From Rubripirellula obstinata (GTDB lineage Bacteria; Planctomycetota; Planctomycetia; Pirellulales; Pirellulaceae): a stretch of 64,000 nt of DNA. This document shows positions 27,315-34,904 of this stretch, piece by piece. Each line of letters begins with the position of its first letter. The first letter of the stretch is position 1. The notes beneath the pieces are model-generated. The model was not told the DNA's origin. It searched no databases and saw nothing but the letters and a program-made list of their open reading frames with translations. The DNA lies in assembly GCF_001642955.1 (NCBI RefSeq), contig NZ_LWSK01000001.1, forward strand, positions 185,745 through 249,744. The letters run 5' to 3'. Made by a program: the position numbers and the translations under genes.

Positions 27315-27887
27315 CCGAGCCGAATCGCTTTCCTGGCCAGTCAATCGACGTGCCCGAGCCTTCGTTGAAACCAGCGAGATGAACCGCCCTCGTTGAACGA
27401 CGCGACCTTGCTGGTTCAGAAGTTGACGCAACCAGGTCACTCGGCCGGCTCGGCGACCATGTTGCTGGATCGATTCAACCTGCGTTGAAACACGAACGAC
27501 ATCGCCAAAAAAGATCGGTGCTTCAAACTGCCACTCGGCAATACTGACCAACGCCAGCGTTGCGACTTTGGGTGCCTCGGTGCTTAGACCGGCCAACATG
27601 CTTAACCCAAGCAGCCCATGAGCGACCGGTTCGCCAAACGGCGAATCGATACCGTCTTCGCTATGAAGTGGATCATTGTCGCCAGTCAGTAAAGCAAAAT
27701 CGGCGACGTCTTCGGCGGTGACTTCTCGCGTAGGACTGAACCAACGGTCGCCGACGGAAATGTCCTCCAGATACAAAGGACAATCGTCAACGTCGGTCGT
27801 TGCGGTGAATCCTGGTGCTTCGTCACTGATCGGTTCGAGGCTGGCGGCCCGAGAGTCAGAAGAGGTTTCCAAAATGATTTCACCCAA
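27297..27887 (-). CDS. MaoC-like (R)-hydratase/dehydratase domain protein
   Basis: 196 residues. The hot-dog hydratase motif is clear: DVADFALLTGDNDPLHSEDGIDSPFGEPVAHGLLGLSMLAGL with the catalytic Asp/His pair in DNDPLH. The remaining strands follow (EWQFEAPIFFGDVVRVSTQVESI; GRVTWLRQLLNQQGRVVQRG). Members hydrate enoyl-CoAs or act in related acyl-CoA conversions. The N-terminal ~40 residues precede the domain, and the only start found is a TTG at 27887, so the start is uncertain. The last residues lie in a tandem DNA repeat. Confidence 0.82.
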   Translation of the reverse strand: MGEIILETSSDSRAASLEPISDEAPGFTATTDVDDCPLYLEDISVGDRWFSPTREVTAEDVADFALLTGDNDPLHSEDGIDSPFGEPVAHGLLGLSMLAGLSTEAPKVATLALVSIAEWQFEAPIFFGDVVRVSTQVESIQQHGRRAGRVTWLRQLLNQQGRVVQRGRFISLVSTKARARRLTGQESDSARPRSPR

Positions 27888-28224
27888 AAAAGTCGTGTGT
27901 AGACGCGATCGATGCCAGGTCTTTATTCAGTGCGAAACACTTCTCTTGCCCGGCGAGACGGCATGATGGCATGTGCAGGTCACGGCCAAAAGACGTGATC
28001 TGGATATCAACACAGACAACGTCAAAATCGGTTCTGGTTGCGACGGTTACATAGTTTCTGCGTTGCCTAGGATAATAGCCGGTCGCGACCTTCAAGGGGG
28101 AATCTGGCCGCATTGTCGGCTTTTCGACAACTTTTCGGCTGCTATGCTCGCTATCGCACACTGTCGATCGAATCGCTCGGAAGAGTCAACGACGCTTCGT
28201 TTTCCTCAACTTAAGTCTTCTTTT

Positions 28225-28581
28225 ATGACATCAAATCAGCCATCAGAAGAACTAACCCTGCGAGATGCACAGCGGCAGGTAGACGATTGGATTGGATCGA
28301 TCGGTGTTCGCTACTTTGATGAAATGACCAACTTGGCACAATTGGTCGAAGAGGTCGGCGAGGTCGCTCGGATACTCTCTCGAACCAAGGGCCAGCAATC
28401 ACTCAAGGCCGGAGCCAGCCTGGGCGATCTTGGCGATGAACTGGCAGACGTTCTCTTTGTAACCATCTGCTTAGCCAACCAATCCGGTATCGATCTGAGC
28501 GACGCGCTTCGTCGCAACCTGGATAAGAAGACGATCAGAGACGCCGACCGTCACAAGAACAATCCCAAGCTGAATCCTTAG
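28225..28581 (+). CDS. MazG-like nucleotide pyrophosphohydrolase
   Basis: 118 residues, a single MazG domain. The metal-binding helices show LAQLVEEVGEVARILSRTKG (EExxE) and LGDLGDELADVLFVTICLANQ (ExxD), followed by DLSDALRRNLDKKTIRDADRHKNN. Such small proteins hydrolyse non-canonical or excess NTPs to NMP and pyrophosphate. The ATG at 28225 is chosen because the domain begins here. The 337-base stretch before it (27888-28224) shows no gene or repeat that I can support. Confidence 0.88.
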   Translation: MTSNQPSEELTLRDAQRQVDDWIGSIGVRYFDEMTNLAQLVEEVGEVARILSRTKGQQSLKAGASLGDLGDELADVLFVTICLANQSGIDLSDALRRNLDKKTIRDADRHKNNPKLNP

Positions 28582-28628
28582 CGAAGTGTCGATTTAACAA
28601 CGACCTTACAGATTGCCTGCGACCTGCC

Positions 28629-28700
28629 CGTAGCTGATCCCGCCAGGGTTCAGTGGAACTTAAACCGATCTTGAACTGAACCCTGGCGGGATCAGGGACG
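28629..28700. repeat. REP-like inverted pair (family A)
   Basis: Arms 28629-28654 and 28675-28700, each a C-GTAG foot (right arm altered to GGGACG) and hairpin CTGATCCC, GCCA, GGGTTCAG. It lies between two convergent genes, mazG-like and exonuclease, 47 bases after the first stop codon. Confidence 0.83.
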
Positions 28701-28750
28701 GTTTAGATCAGCGTGATTGGAGACTTGTTACGGCCGACCAATCGGCAGCT

Positions 28751-29746
28751 CTACTTTTGCGAGATGATCAAGTTCAGAAAACTCTCTTCGTCCAATATCT
28801 CAATCGTGCTGCCTGATTTCCGCAGCGTTTTGACGGTTTCCTCGTGAACGCTCATCGCGGCGCTGGTGCCAGCTGGCGCTCTTTGCTCCTTCCCAACGAC
28901 GACATAATCGGTTTGCTGACTGACCTGTTTTTCGCAAGTTCCACCAAGCCGACTGGCCAGCGATTCAGCCTGCTGCGGATCCATCACGCTAAGCCGACCC
29001 GTGAACACAATTCGCTTGCCGGTAAGCGGTCTGATGAATTCGGCACGAATCATCAATCGCTGCAAATCAAAAACAGGCTGCTGAGGCGTCGGTGGCCCGG
29101 TGGTAGCAGTAGGCGTGGGCGATGCAGGTGTCTGCTTTTTACGCTGCCGTCGCATATTTGTCGGCCCGCGGTATCCCCAATCTCCCGCACTGCCTCGTGT
29201 CAGCTTCAATCGCTTCTCGAGATCTTCCAACGACGTCGCTTCCTGATCGATTCCGGCGGCCAGCATGATTTTGGCACACGCGATTGAATCCTCCAGTGCA
29301 TCATGGTGTTTGAATCGGACTCCCAGCCAATCGCTGAGCGGTTTGAGTCCAAAACCGCGGCGGTGTGGCCACGTCCGACGTGCAACAGCGCGGGTGCATG
29401 AAAAATTGATTTGCGGAATCGGTTTGCGGTGCGTTTGCAGGCACGCAATCAAGACTCCGATGTCAAAGCTTGCGTTGTGGGCGACCAAACAATCATCGCC
29501 AAACGTCTCAGAAATCTCGTCCCAGATCGCACCAAACTCGGGTTCGTCGCGAACTCGATCAGGCGTAATTCCGTGAACGTGGATATTGCCAGCACTGAAC
29601 TGCATTGGACGTGGTTTGATCATCCACATCGCTTCGTGAACAATCCGGCCGCCGCGAACTCGCACCGCTGCCAACTGGCACGCGCTGTCCCGTCGCCGAC
29701 TCGCAGTTTCAAAATCAATCGCGGTAAAGTCGGCTAGAAAATCCAT
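28751..29746 (-). CDS. DEDD-type 3'-5' exonuclease with C-terminal BRCT domain (DnaQ-like)
   Basis: 331 residues from the ATG at 29746. The exonuclease domain (1-~170) has FTAIDFETA (Asp11, Glu13), the middle motif VAHNASFDIGVL, and HHDALEDSIACAKIM with the HxxxD motif, i.e. all DEDDh residues. A Pro/Gln-rich linker follows, then a BRCT domain (GKRIVFTGRLSVMDPQQAESLASRLGG, then VSQQTDYVVVG). This resembles stand-alone DNA polymerase III epsilon-like proteins fused to BRCT, likely acting in DNA repair or in RNA/DNA end trimming. The start is 2 bases from the preceding stop in transcription, so it is in operon with the DinB-like gene. Confidence 0.88.
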   Translation of the reverse strand: MDFLADFTAIDFETASRRRDSACQLAAVRVRGGRIVHEAMWMIKPRPMQFSAGNIHVHGITPDRVRDEPEFGAIWDEISETFGDDCLVAHNASFDIGVLIACLQTHRKPIPQINFSCTRAVARRTWPHRRGFGLKPLSDWLGVRFKHHDALEDSIACAKIMLAAGIDQEATSLEDLEKRLKLTRGSAGDWGYRGPTNMRRQRKKQTPASPTPTATTGPPTPQQPVFDLQRLMIRAEFIRPLTGKRIVFTGRLSVMDPQQAESLASRLGGTCEKQVSQQTDYVVVGKEQRAPAGTSAAMSVHEETVKTLRKSGSTIEILDEESFLNLIISQK

Positions 29747-29748
29747 GG

Positions 29749-30339
29749 CTACCCTGGACACTTGCGATCTGCGTATTTGCGATCTGCATATTTGCGATCT
29801 GCATATTTGCGATCGACGGATACCTGGCAGCGTTGTTCAATGATCTCTAGGTGGTGCGATAGGTGAGCCGCCGCAATCCATGCCATCGCGCGAACGCTGA
29901 TTGGATTTGAATCCACCGACACTTTGCGTTCCCATGCCGCCGGCTGAATACGAATCAGAAGCAGCCGGTTGGATTGACGCGTCGCACCCAATTCGCTGAT
30001 CAGATTGCTGAACGTGCCCAAACCAAACCGAGCATTGGCGTACGCGTTTTCATCCCAACTGGGCAGCGGCGTGGTGTCGCCGGCCGCCGCGCGAAGGATT
30101 CGATAACCAAACACTCGCTCGGCATCAACACAGTGTTCGATCACCTGCCGCACGGTCCAAGTGTACGGCGAATGAACGATGTCTACCTGCTGAGTGCAAA
30201 GATGGCTGGCCAGTTCGCACATCCAAAACAACTGGTCATTCATGACGGCAATGACGTCATCGCCGGGAAGTTTGGCCAGCAATTCCTGCTGGTATTCAGA
30301 CAGCAATTCGTTTTCGGCTGGCCGACGACTAGCGATCAT
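29749..30339 (-). CDS. DinB-like helical-bundle protein
   Basis: 196 residues from the ATG at 30339 (11-base overlap with the esterase gene). The features fit the DinB four-helix bundle: WTVRQVIEHCVDAERVFGYRILRAAAGD and, near the end, AMAWIAAAHLSHHLEIIEQR, which place the three His that bind a metal in this superfamily. Enzymatic role unknown; relatives act as thiol transferases or are of unknown function. The C-terminus is the in-frame peptide repeat DRKYA x3, made by an array of ~15-bp DNA repeats at 29762-29817. A GTG at 30366 is an alternative start. Confidence 0.78.
   Translation of the reverse strand: MIASRRPAENELLSEYQQELLAKLPGDDVIAVMNDQLFWMCELASHLCTQQVDIVHSPYTWTVRQVIEHCVDAERVFGYRILRAAAGDTTPLPSWDENAYANARFGLGTFSNLISELGATRQSNRLLLIRIQPAAWERKVSVDSNPISVRAMAWIAAAHLSHHLEIIEQRCQVSVDRKYADRKYADRKYADRKCPG
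29762..29817. repeat. In-gene tandem repeat, 15-bp unit
   Basis: The unit TTTGCGATCTGCATA occurs about 3.5 times within the 3' end of the DinB-like gene and encodes the peptide DRKYA on the minus strand. Since 15 is a multiple of three, copy-number change would keep the frame. Confidence 0.85.
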
Positions 30340-31174
30340 TAGCGTGTGATTCCGAGACAGCTTCACCGGCTTGATTGACTTCGTCGCCTAAGTCCTCGCC
30401 CAATTCTTCATCTAGTTCTTCTTCGCTCGGCTGTGTCAGCACATCAGCCAACATTAAGGCAACCTTTTCGACCGACGGTCCGTCGATCGTGTGCGGGCCT
30501 TGGAAGCTGTGGAATTCCAACTTGGCTCCGGACATGCGAAGCAAATCACGCAGCACGACGGCGCTATCGAATGGCAACACCGGATCAATCTTACCATGCG
30601 ACTGGAAGATCTTCGTTTTCGATAGCCGATCCTTCGCCGCATCTTGCCACTGACTGCGACAAATGACGGTTCCCGAAAACTGGATCAGCAAAGCAGGCGG
30701 TTCGTTGGTGCCCCGCAGTGTTGTGTCCATCGTCAACATCGCACCCTGCGAAAAACCACCCAAAACCAAGCGAGGATTTTCGGTCGGCATGCCGGCGAGC
30801 GTTTCCGTGATGACTTCATCTAGCGCTGCGCGTGCTTCGTCGATTCCTGGCGGCGTTTCATCGTGCAGATCATCAAAGCTGTTGGCCTGAACCGCTTGCG
30901 CCAGCCGTGCCATGTTGATCGGCCACCAAGCACGCGCGGTCGGCATGCCCAATTCGGCCAACGAGTGCGGTGCATCGGGGAACACAAAACGAAATTCGCT
31001 CGCGTCGTCACCCAGCATCGTTAGCCATTCACCAGCCAGCGGTGCCAAGTCATCAAGCGACGCACCGTAGCCGTGGCAAATGATCACGGCCACCGTCGGT
31101 TGCTGGCCACCGTCAACGACGATGCAGTTTAAGGATCCAATTTTTTGTCGAGTTGCAGTCGGCACAGATGTCAT
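30329..31174 (-). CDS. Phospholipase/carboxylesterase-type alpha/beta hydrolase
   Basis: 281 residues from the ATG at 31174, which overlaps the recJ stop as ATGA. The alpha/beta-hydrolase features are VAVIICHGYGASLDDLAPLAG (oxyanion), the nucleophile elbow LVLGGFSQGAMLTMD with the Ser in GFSQG, the Asp in KIDPVLPFDSA, and His in FQGPHTIDG. The size and the GFSQG motif fit the carboxylesterase/lysophospholipase (acyl-protein-thioesterase-like) family. The acidic tail EEELDEELGEDLGDE is unusual. Substrate is unknown. Part of a compact minus-strand operon with recJ upstream. Confidence 0.87.
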   Translation of the reverse strand: MTSVPTATRQKIGSLNCIVVDGGQQPTVAVIICHGYGASLDDLAPLAGEWLTMLGDDASEFRFVFPDAPHSLAELGMPTARAWWPINMARLAQAVQANSFDDLHDETPPGIDEARAALDEVITETLAGMPTENPRLVLGGFSQGAMLTMDTTLRGTNEPPALLIQFSGTVICRSQWQDAAKDRLSKTKIFQSHGKIDPVLPFDSAVVLRDLLRMSGAKLEFHSFQGPHTIDGPSVEKVALMLADVLTQPSEEELDEELGEDLGDEVNQAGEAVSESHANDR

Positions 31175-32931
31175 ACAGTTAAGGGTTGGTGAGCTGGCCG
31201 CCAATCGACCAGGTGGATTTCAACGCTGCGATAGCCACGGAATTCATTCACAACCGGGCGATACGCAATTTCAAAAGGTTCGGTCATGTTGTTTAGTTCG
31301 TCGCACCACGTTTCAGCATTGAACGCGACGGCGCGAATGGTCTTGTTGCCCTGACGAAGTTGAACCGTCAAGTGTCGTTTCGTCTTGCCCATCAAGCTGG
31401 CTTCGCCTTCGACAACCACACCGCGACTGCACAAAGTCGGACGCGGGTTGCCTGCACCAAACGGTGCCAGCATATCCATTTGCTTCATCGTTTCTAGGTT
31501 CAATTGTCCCAGCGGTGCTTCGGCATCGATCACAATCTCTGGCACGATTTCTCGTTCGGTCCATTGCTTGGCAACGGCTTCGCAAAAGTCGTCGCGAAAG
31601 GTTTCAATCTGACGCTCATCGATCGTCAACCCGGCGGCCGCTTTGTGACCACCAAATCGAACCAATCGTTCGCTGCACTGTGCCAATGCATCATACAGGT
31701 CGATGCCAGTGCCGCCGACGCGTCCTGATCCGGTCGCTTCGGTTTTGCCCGCTGAATCCAGCGACAGAACCAAAACTGGCTTGGCATGTTTTTCAGCCAA
31801 TCGTCCAGCGACGACGCCGATCACACCTGGATGCCAACCCACACCCGCCAACACAAACGCGGCGTCCGATTCAGCATCAAAGTCATTCTTGATTTGTTTT
31901 TGGGCCGCCAAATAAACACTTCGCTGAAGGGTATCGCGACTGTTGTTCAGTTCATGAATGTAGTTCGCCAGCGATTCAGTTCGATCGCCGGCACCGGACG
32001 TCAGTAATTCGACGGCCAGTTGAGCTTGCCCCAATCGTCCAGCCGCGTTCAATCGTGGTGCAATCGTAAACGCGATGCTCTCAGTATCCAGCGTCGCGTT
32101 TGGATCCATGCTGGCGGCTTTCATTAGCGACTGCAAACCGGCCAACGGCTCGGCTCGCAACATCTTCAACCCGTGTTCGACCAAGATGCGATTCTCGTCC
32201 AACAACGGCACCACGTCAGCAACGGTTCCGATCGCCGCCAGCGTCAGTGATTGCATCAGGTAGCGTCGCAGCGGTTCGGTGACTTTTTTGCTGCCACAAA
32301 TTTCCTGGCAAAGTGCCCACGCCAATTTGAACGCGACACCGGCACCGCAAAGTTCGCCGAACGGATAATTGGTTCCCGGCAGACGCGGATGCACGAGCGC
32401 GTCGGCGTCGGGAAGTTCTTCGCCGATGGTATGGTGATCGGTGATGATCAGCGACACGCCCAGTTCGCGGCACAGTTTTGCGTGGCTGACGCTGGTGATG
32501 CCGCAGTCCACCGACACGATCAGCTTTTTGCCGCGATCGGCTAGTTTGCGAATCGCATCTTCGTTTAGGCCGTAGCCATCTTCCAAGCGGTTGGGCACGT
32601 GATAAGAAACATCGCCGCCAAGCAATCGAATTCCGTTGACCAGGATCGCGGTGCCGGTCATTCCATCGCAGTCGTAATCGCCGTAGATCACGATCGGCAG
32701 TTTGTCTTCAATTGCCGACTTCAGGATCGGGACTGCTGTTTCGACGCCGGGCAAAGTTTCCGGCGGACGCAGACCTTTCAATTTGGTCGCGAGGAAGATT
32801 TCAGCGTCGGCAGAGCTGTAGACCCCTCGACCGACGAGCAACTGAGCCACGATTGCGGGCACCCGAGCGTCGCGGATCAGTGAATCGACTCGCGAGGAGT
32901 CGTGTGGGATGACCCGCCATTTCCGCTGCAT
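31171..32931 (-). CDS. recJ: Single-stranded-DNA-specific exonuclease RecJ
   Basis: 586 residues from the ATG at 32931, preceded by a strong GGAGGGA ribosome-binding site. DHH-family motifs: VIYGDYDCDGMTGTA (DxD), LIVSVDCGITS, SLIITDHHTIGE with DHH, LPDADALVHPRLPG, and the DHHA1 domain with GWHPGVIGVVAGRLAEKHAKPV and SGRVGGTGIDLYDAL..RFGGHKAAAGL. RecJ degrades 5' single-stranded ends in recombinational and mismatch repair. It is first of a four-gene run (recJ, esterase, dinB-like, exonuclease-BRCT), two of which act on nucleic acid ends. Confidence 0.95.
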   Translation of the reverse strand: MQRKWRVIPHDSSRVDSLIRDARVPAIVAQLLVGRGVYSSADAEIFLATKLKGLRPPETLPGVETAVPILKSAIEDKLPIVIYGDYDCDGMTGTAILVNGIRLLGGDVSYHVPNRLEDGYGLNEDAIRKLADRGKKLIVSVDCGITSVSHAKLCRELGVSLIITDHHTIGEELPDADALVHPRLPGTNYPFGELCGAGVAFKLAWALCQEICGSKKVTEPLRRYLMQSLTLAAIGTVADVVPLLDENRILVEHGLKMLRAEPLAGLQSLMKAASMDPNATLDTESIAFTIAPRLNAAGRLGQAQLAVELLTSGAGDRTESLANYIHELNNSRDTLQRSVYLAAQKQIKNDFDAESDAAFVLAGVGWHPGVIGVVAGRLAEKHAKPVLVLSLDSAGKTEATGSGRVGGTGIDLYDALAQCSERLVRFGGHKAAAGLTIDERQIETFRDDFCEAVAKQWTEREIVPEIVIDAEAPLGQLNLETMKQMDMLAPFGAGNPRPTLCSRGVVVEGEASLMGKTKRHLTVQLRQGNKTIRAVAFNAETWCDELNNMTEPFEIAYRPVVNEFRGYRSVEIHLVDWRPAHQPLTV

Positions 32932-33075
32932 CTGGTCCCTCCGTGTACAACAACTACCCTGCGAAACAGGCCATGCGACAGATCGCCGTGTGTCGCTTAG
33001 ATCCACACGGCCAACTCGGTAACGGCCAACTTAGTAACGGCCAACTTGCTACTTGCAAAGATCCGCAAAAGACGG

Positions 33076-33240
33076 CTATTTTTTCTTTTCGTTGTGCCAA
33101 GTTCGCTTACGCAGGCGTGCGCTGTACTTCAGCAAACGCAGCTTTTCGCCACCGGGTTTGCGGCGGTAGCTGTAGTTGTAATCGCCGGTTTCTTCACAGA
33201 CCAGAAAGATCGTTTCGGCTTTTTTCTTGCTCTTTGCCAT
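33076..33240 (-). CDS. rpmG: 50S ribosomal protein L33
   Basis: 54 residues: MAKSKKKAETIFLVCEETGD, then YNYSYRRKPGGEKLRLLKY and SARLRKRTWHNEKKK. This is the complete L33, including the family-typical NY..RR..P..L.LKKY.P..RK.T.H.E pattern. Only one cysteine is left where zinc-binding forms have two CxxC pairs, so it is the zinc-independent (C-) form. It sits 144 bases upstream of the recJ start on the same strand and may be co-transcribed. A short direct repeat (TAACGGCCAACTT) lies in the gap. Confidence 0.93.
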   Translation of the reverse strand: MAKSKKKAETIFLVCEETGDYNYSYRRKPGGEKLRLLKYSARLRKRTWHNEKKK

Positions 33241-33407
33241 CGTTTCAGAATCAAATAGGTGCGGTGGGGATTACCCAGGATTGTATTTTTCGGGCCCCAG
33301 AGTGTACGCGACTGCCCCAGAACACGACAAGCGGCTTTCAGCCCAATTCTTCCTGCCCACCGGAAATCGCCTAAAACACTGGCATCTAGGCGGTTTCGCA
33401 AACGGAT

Positions 33408-33495
33408 GTAGGCCGGAACAAGCGGAGCGAAGTTCCGGCAATCCAACACAAAAAGATGCAACTGCCGGAACTTCGCTCCGCTTGTTCCGGCCTAC
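33408..33495. repeat. REP-like inverted pair (family B, variant stem)
   Basis: Arms 33408-33440 and 33463-33495 are perfect 33-bp complements. Each arm has the GTAG foot, but the stem is GCCGGAAC/GTTCCGGC instead of GCCGTA/TACGGC; both sides have changed together, so the fold is kept. The right-hand foot supplies the TAG stop (33492-33494) of the first Uma2 gene. Confidence 0.85.
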
Positions 33496-34070
33496 GCAGA
33501 CTCAAATTTGACGTTTCGATAGATCTCCGACATCGGAACGCTGACGGAAATCGATGAGAATTCAGCGGATTCGTCCAGGGTCACCGTTTCACGCAACAAC
33601 CATGAACCATCGTCTTGGCGGAGGAAAGACTCGACACTTAATCGGTCTTGGGTAATCAAGACGACTTCCTTCAGCGAAGCGATGCTGCGGTACTGAGCAA
33701 ACTTGGTTCCACGGTCATAACTCTCCGTCGATTTCGACAGCACTTCAAACAAGACCGTCGGGTTGATCAGCGTGTCCATTTGGTCATCCTCGAATTGAGG
33801 ATCCTCGCACACGACCGTGGCATCCGGGTACGTGTACAGTCCCGTTGCCGAAACCTTCACCCGCAGATCGCTCGTGTACACTTCACCGTCGCGTGACTTC
33901 AGCGAGTTACCAACCTCGCGAACAACATTCCCAACAATCAAATTGTGTTCCCGCGAGGCACCCGCCATCGCGAACGTCTCACCGCGATAAAACTCGCTCT
34001 TAAAACTAGCCTCTCGTTCACGGGTAAGATACTGCTGGGGCGTCAAGAATGATTGCGGTGCAGTGGACAT
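33492..34070 (-). CDS. Uma2-family (DUF820) restriction-endonuclease-fold protein, copy 1
   Basis: 192 residues from the ATG at 34070 (a TTG four codons upstream is less likely). The Uma2 fold is recognised by TPQQYLTREREASFKSEFYRGETFAMAGAS at the start, YPDATVVCEDPQF with the metal-binding Asp, and PTVLFEVLSKSTESYDRGTKFAQYRSI with the Glu, Asp and Lys of the PD-(D/E)XK-like site. Uma2 proteins are often numerous in cyanobacteria and planctomycetes and are of unknown role, perhaps nucleases tied to mobile DNA. The stop codon is in a REP-like element. It is one of a tandem pair. Confidence 0.87.
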   Translation of the reverse strand: MSTAPQSFLTPQQYLTREREASFKSEFYRGETFAMAGASREHNLIVGNVVREVGNSLKSRDGEVYTSDLRVKVSATGLYTYPDATVVCEDPQFEDDQMDTLINPTVLFEVLSKSTESYDRGTKFAQYRSIASLKEVVLITQDRLSVESFLRQDDGSWLLRETVTLDESAEFSSISVSVPMSEIYRNVKFESA

Positions 34071-34195
34071 GATGGAAATCAACGGTAACGAGAATTTTAA
34101 GATCGCGTTTCTAGTTTACGTGTCACCGCACATGATCGCCAGCAACGATCCTGGGGAATTCATCAATCGCCCGTTGTTGTTGCGATGGGTGCAAC

Positions 34196-34227
34196 TGCCG
34201 TAACTCGCTCCACTCGCTACGGCCTAC
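34196..34227 (-). repeat. REP-like half element (family B), single copy at Uma2 copy 2 stop
   Basis: Reads, on the minus strand, GTAGGCCGTAGCGAGTGGAG followed by CGAGTTACGGCA, the standard 32-bp unit. The foot GTAG supplies the TAG stop (34224-34226) of the second Uma2 gene. The equivalent position of the first copy carries the variant pair at 33408-33495. Confidence 0.8.
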
Positions 34228-34802
34228 GCGGACTTGAATTTGACGTTTCGATAGATCTCCGACATCGGAACGGTCACGGAGATCGATGAGAATTCAGCGG
34301 ACTCGTCCAGGGTCACCGTTTCACGCAACAACCATGAACCATCGTCTCGGCGCACGAACGACTCGACACTGAATCGGTCTTGGGTAATCAAGACGACTTC
34401 CTTCAGCGAAGCGATGCTGCGGTACTGAGCAAACTTGGTCCCACGGTCATAACTCTCCGTCGATTTCGACAGTACTTCAAACAAGACCGTCGGGTTGATC
34501 AGCGTGTCCATTTGGTCATCCTCGAATTGAGGATCCTCGCACACGACCGTGGCATCCGGGTACGTGTACAGTCCCGTTGCCGAAACCTTCACCCGCAGAT
34601 CGCTCGGGTACACTTCACAGTCACGCGACTTCAGCGAGTTACGAACTTCACCGACGATATTCCCAACAATCAAATTGTGCTCCCGCGAAGCACCCGCCAT
34701 CGCGAACGTCTCACCGCGATAAAACTCGCTCTTAAAACTAGCCTCTCGTTCGCAGGTAAGATACTGCTGGGGCGTCAAGAATGATTGCGGTGCAGTGGAC
34801 AT
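34224..34802 (-). CDS. Uma2-family (DUF820) protein, copy 2
   Basis: 192 residues, about 94% identical to copy 1 (11 substitutions seen, e.g. TREREA to TCEREA, NVVREVGN to NIVGEVRN, GEVYTSD to CEVYPSD, DRLSVESFLR to DRFSVESFVR). The catalytic-type motifs YPDATVV and FEVLSKSTESYDRGTKF are unchanged, so both copies look functional. Two of the changes introduce cysteines into this copy. It arose by tandem duplication, including the upstream region. Confidence 0.87.
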   Translation of the reverse strand: MSTAPQSFLTPQQYLTCEREASFKSEFYRGETFAMAGASREHNLIVGNIVGEVRNSLKSRDCEVYPSDLRVKVSATGLYTYPDATVVCEDPQFEDDQMDTLINPTVLFEVLSKSTESYDRGTKFAQYRSIASLKEVVLITQDRFSVESFVRRDDGSWLLRETVTLDESAEFSSISVTVPMSEIYRNVKFKSA

Positions 34803-34904
34803 GATGGAAATCAACGGTAACGAGAATTTTGGCGTCGCGTTTCTAGTTTACGTGTCACCGCACCTGATCGCCAGCAACGATCCTGGGAATTCATCAATCG
34901 GCCA

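Larger units (their letters stand above)
33464..34900. repeat. Tandem duplication, unit ~732 bp (two Uma2 genes and flanks)
   Basis: The segments around 33492-34170 and 34224-34900 are near-identical, with a constant offset of about 732 bases. The similarity includes the coding sequences (about 94% identical proteins) and ~100 bases upstream (AACGGTAACGAGAATTTT and CGATCCTGGG). The repeat elements at the downstream end of the two units differ. Confidence 0.9.

Noticed and set aside
27880..28161. Open frame of 93 codons on the minus strand upstream of the MaoC-like gene
   Set aside because: No family pattern, no good start, and it overlaps what is probably the promoter region.
33129..33461. 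Open frame of 110 codons on the minus strand between recJ and Uma2
   Set aside because: It overlaps rpmG in another frame; the L33 frame is clearly the real one.
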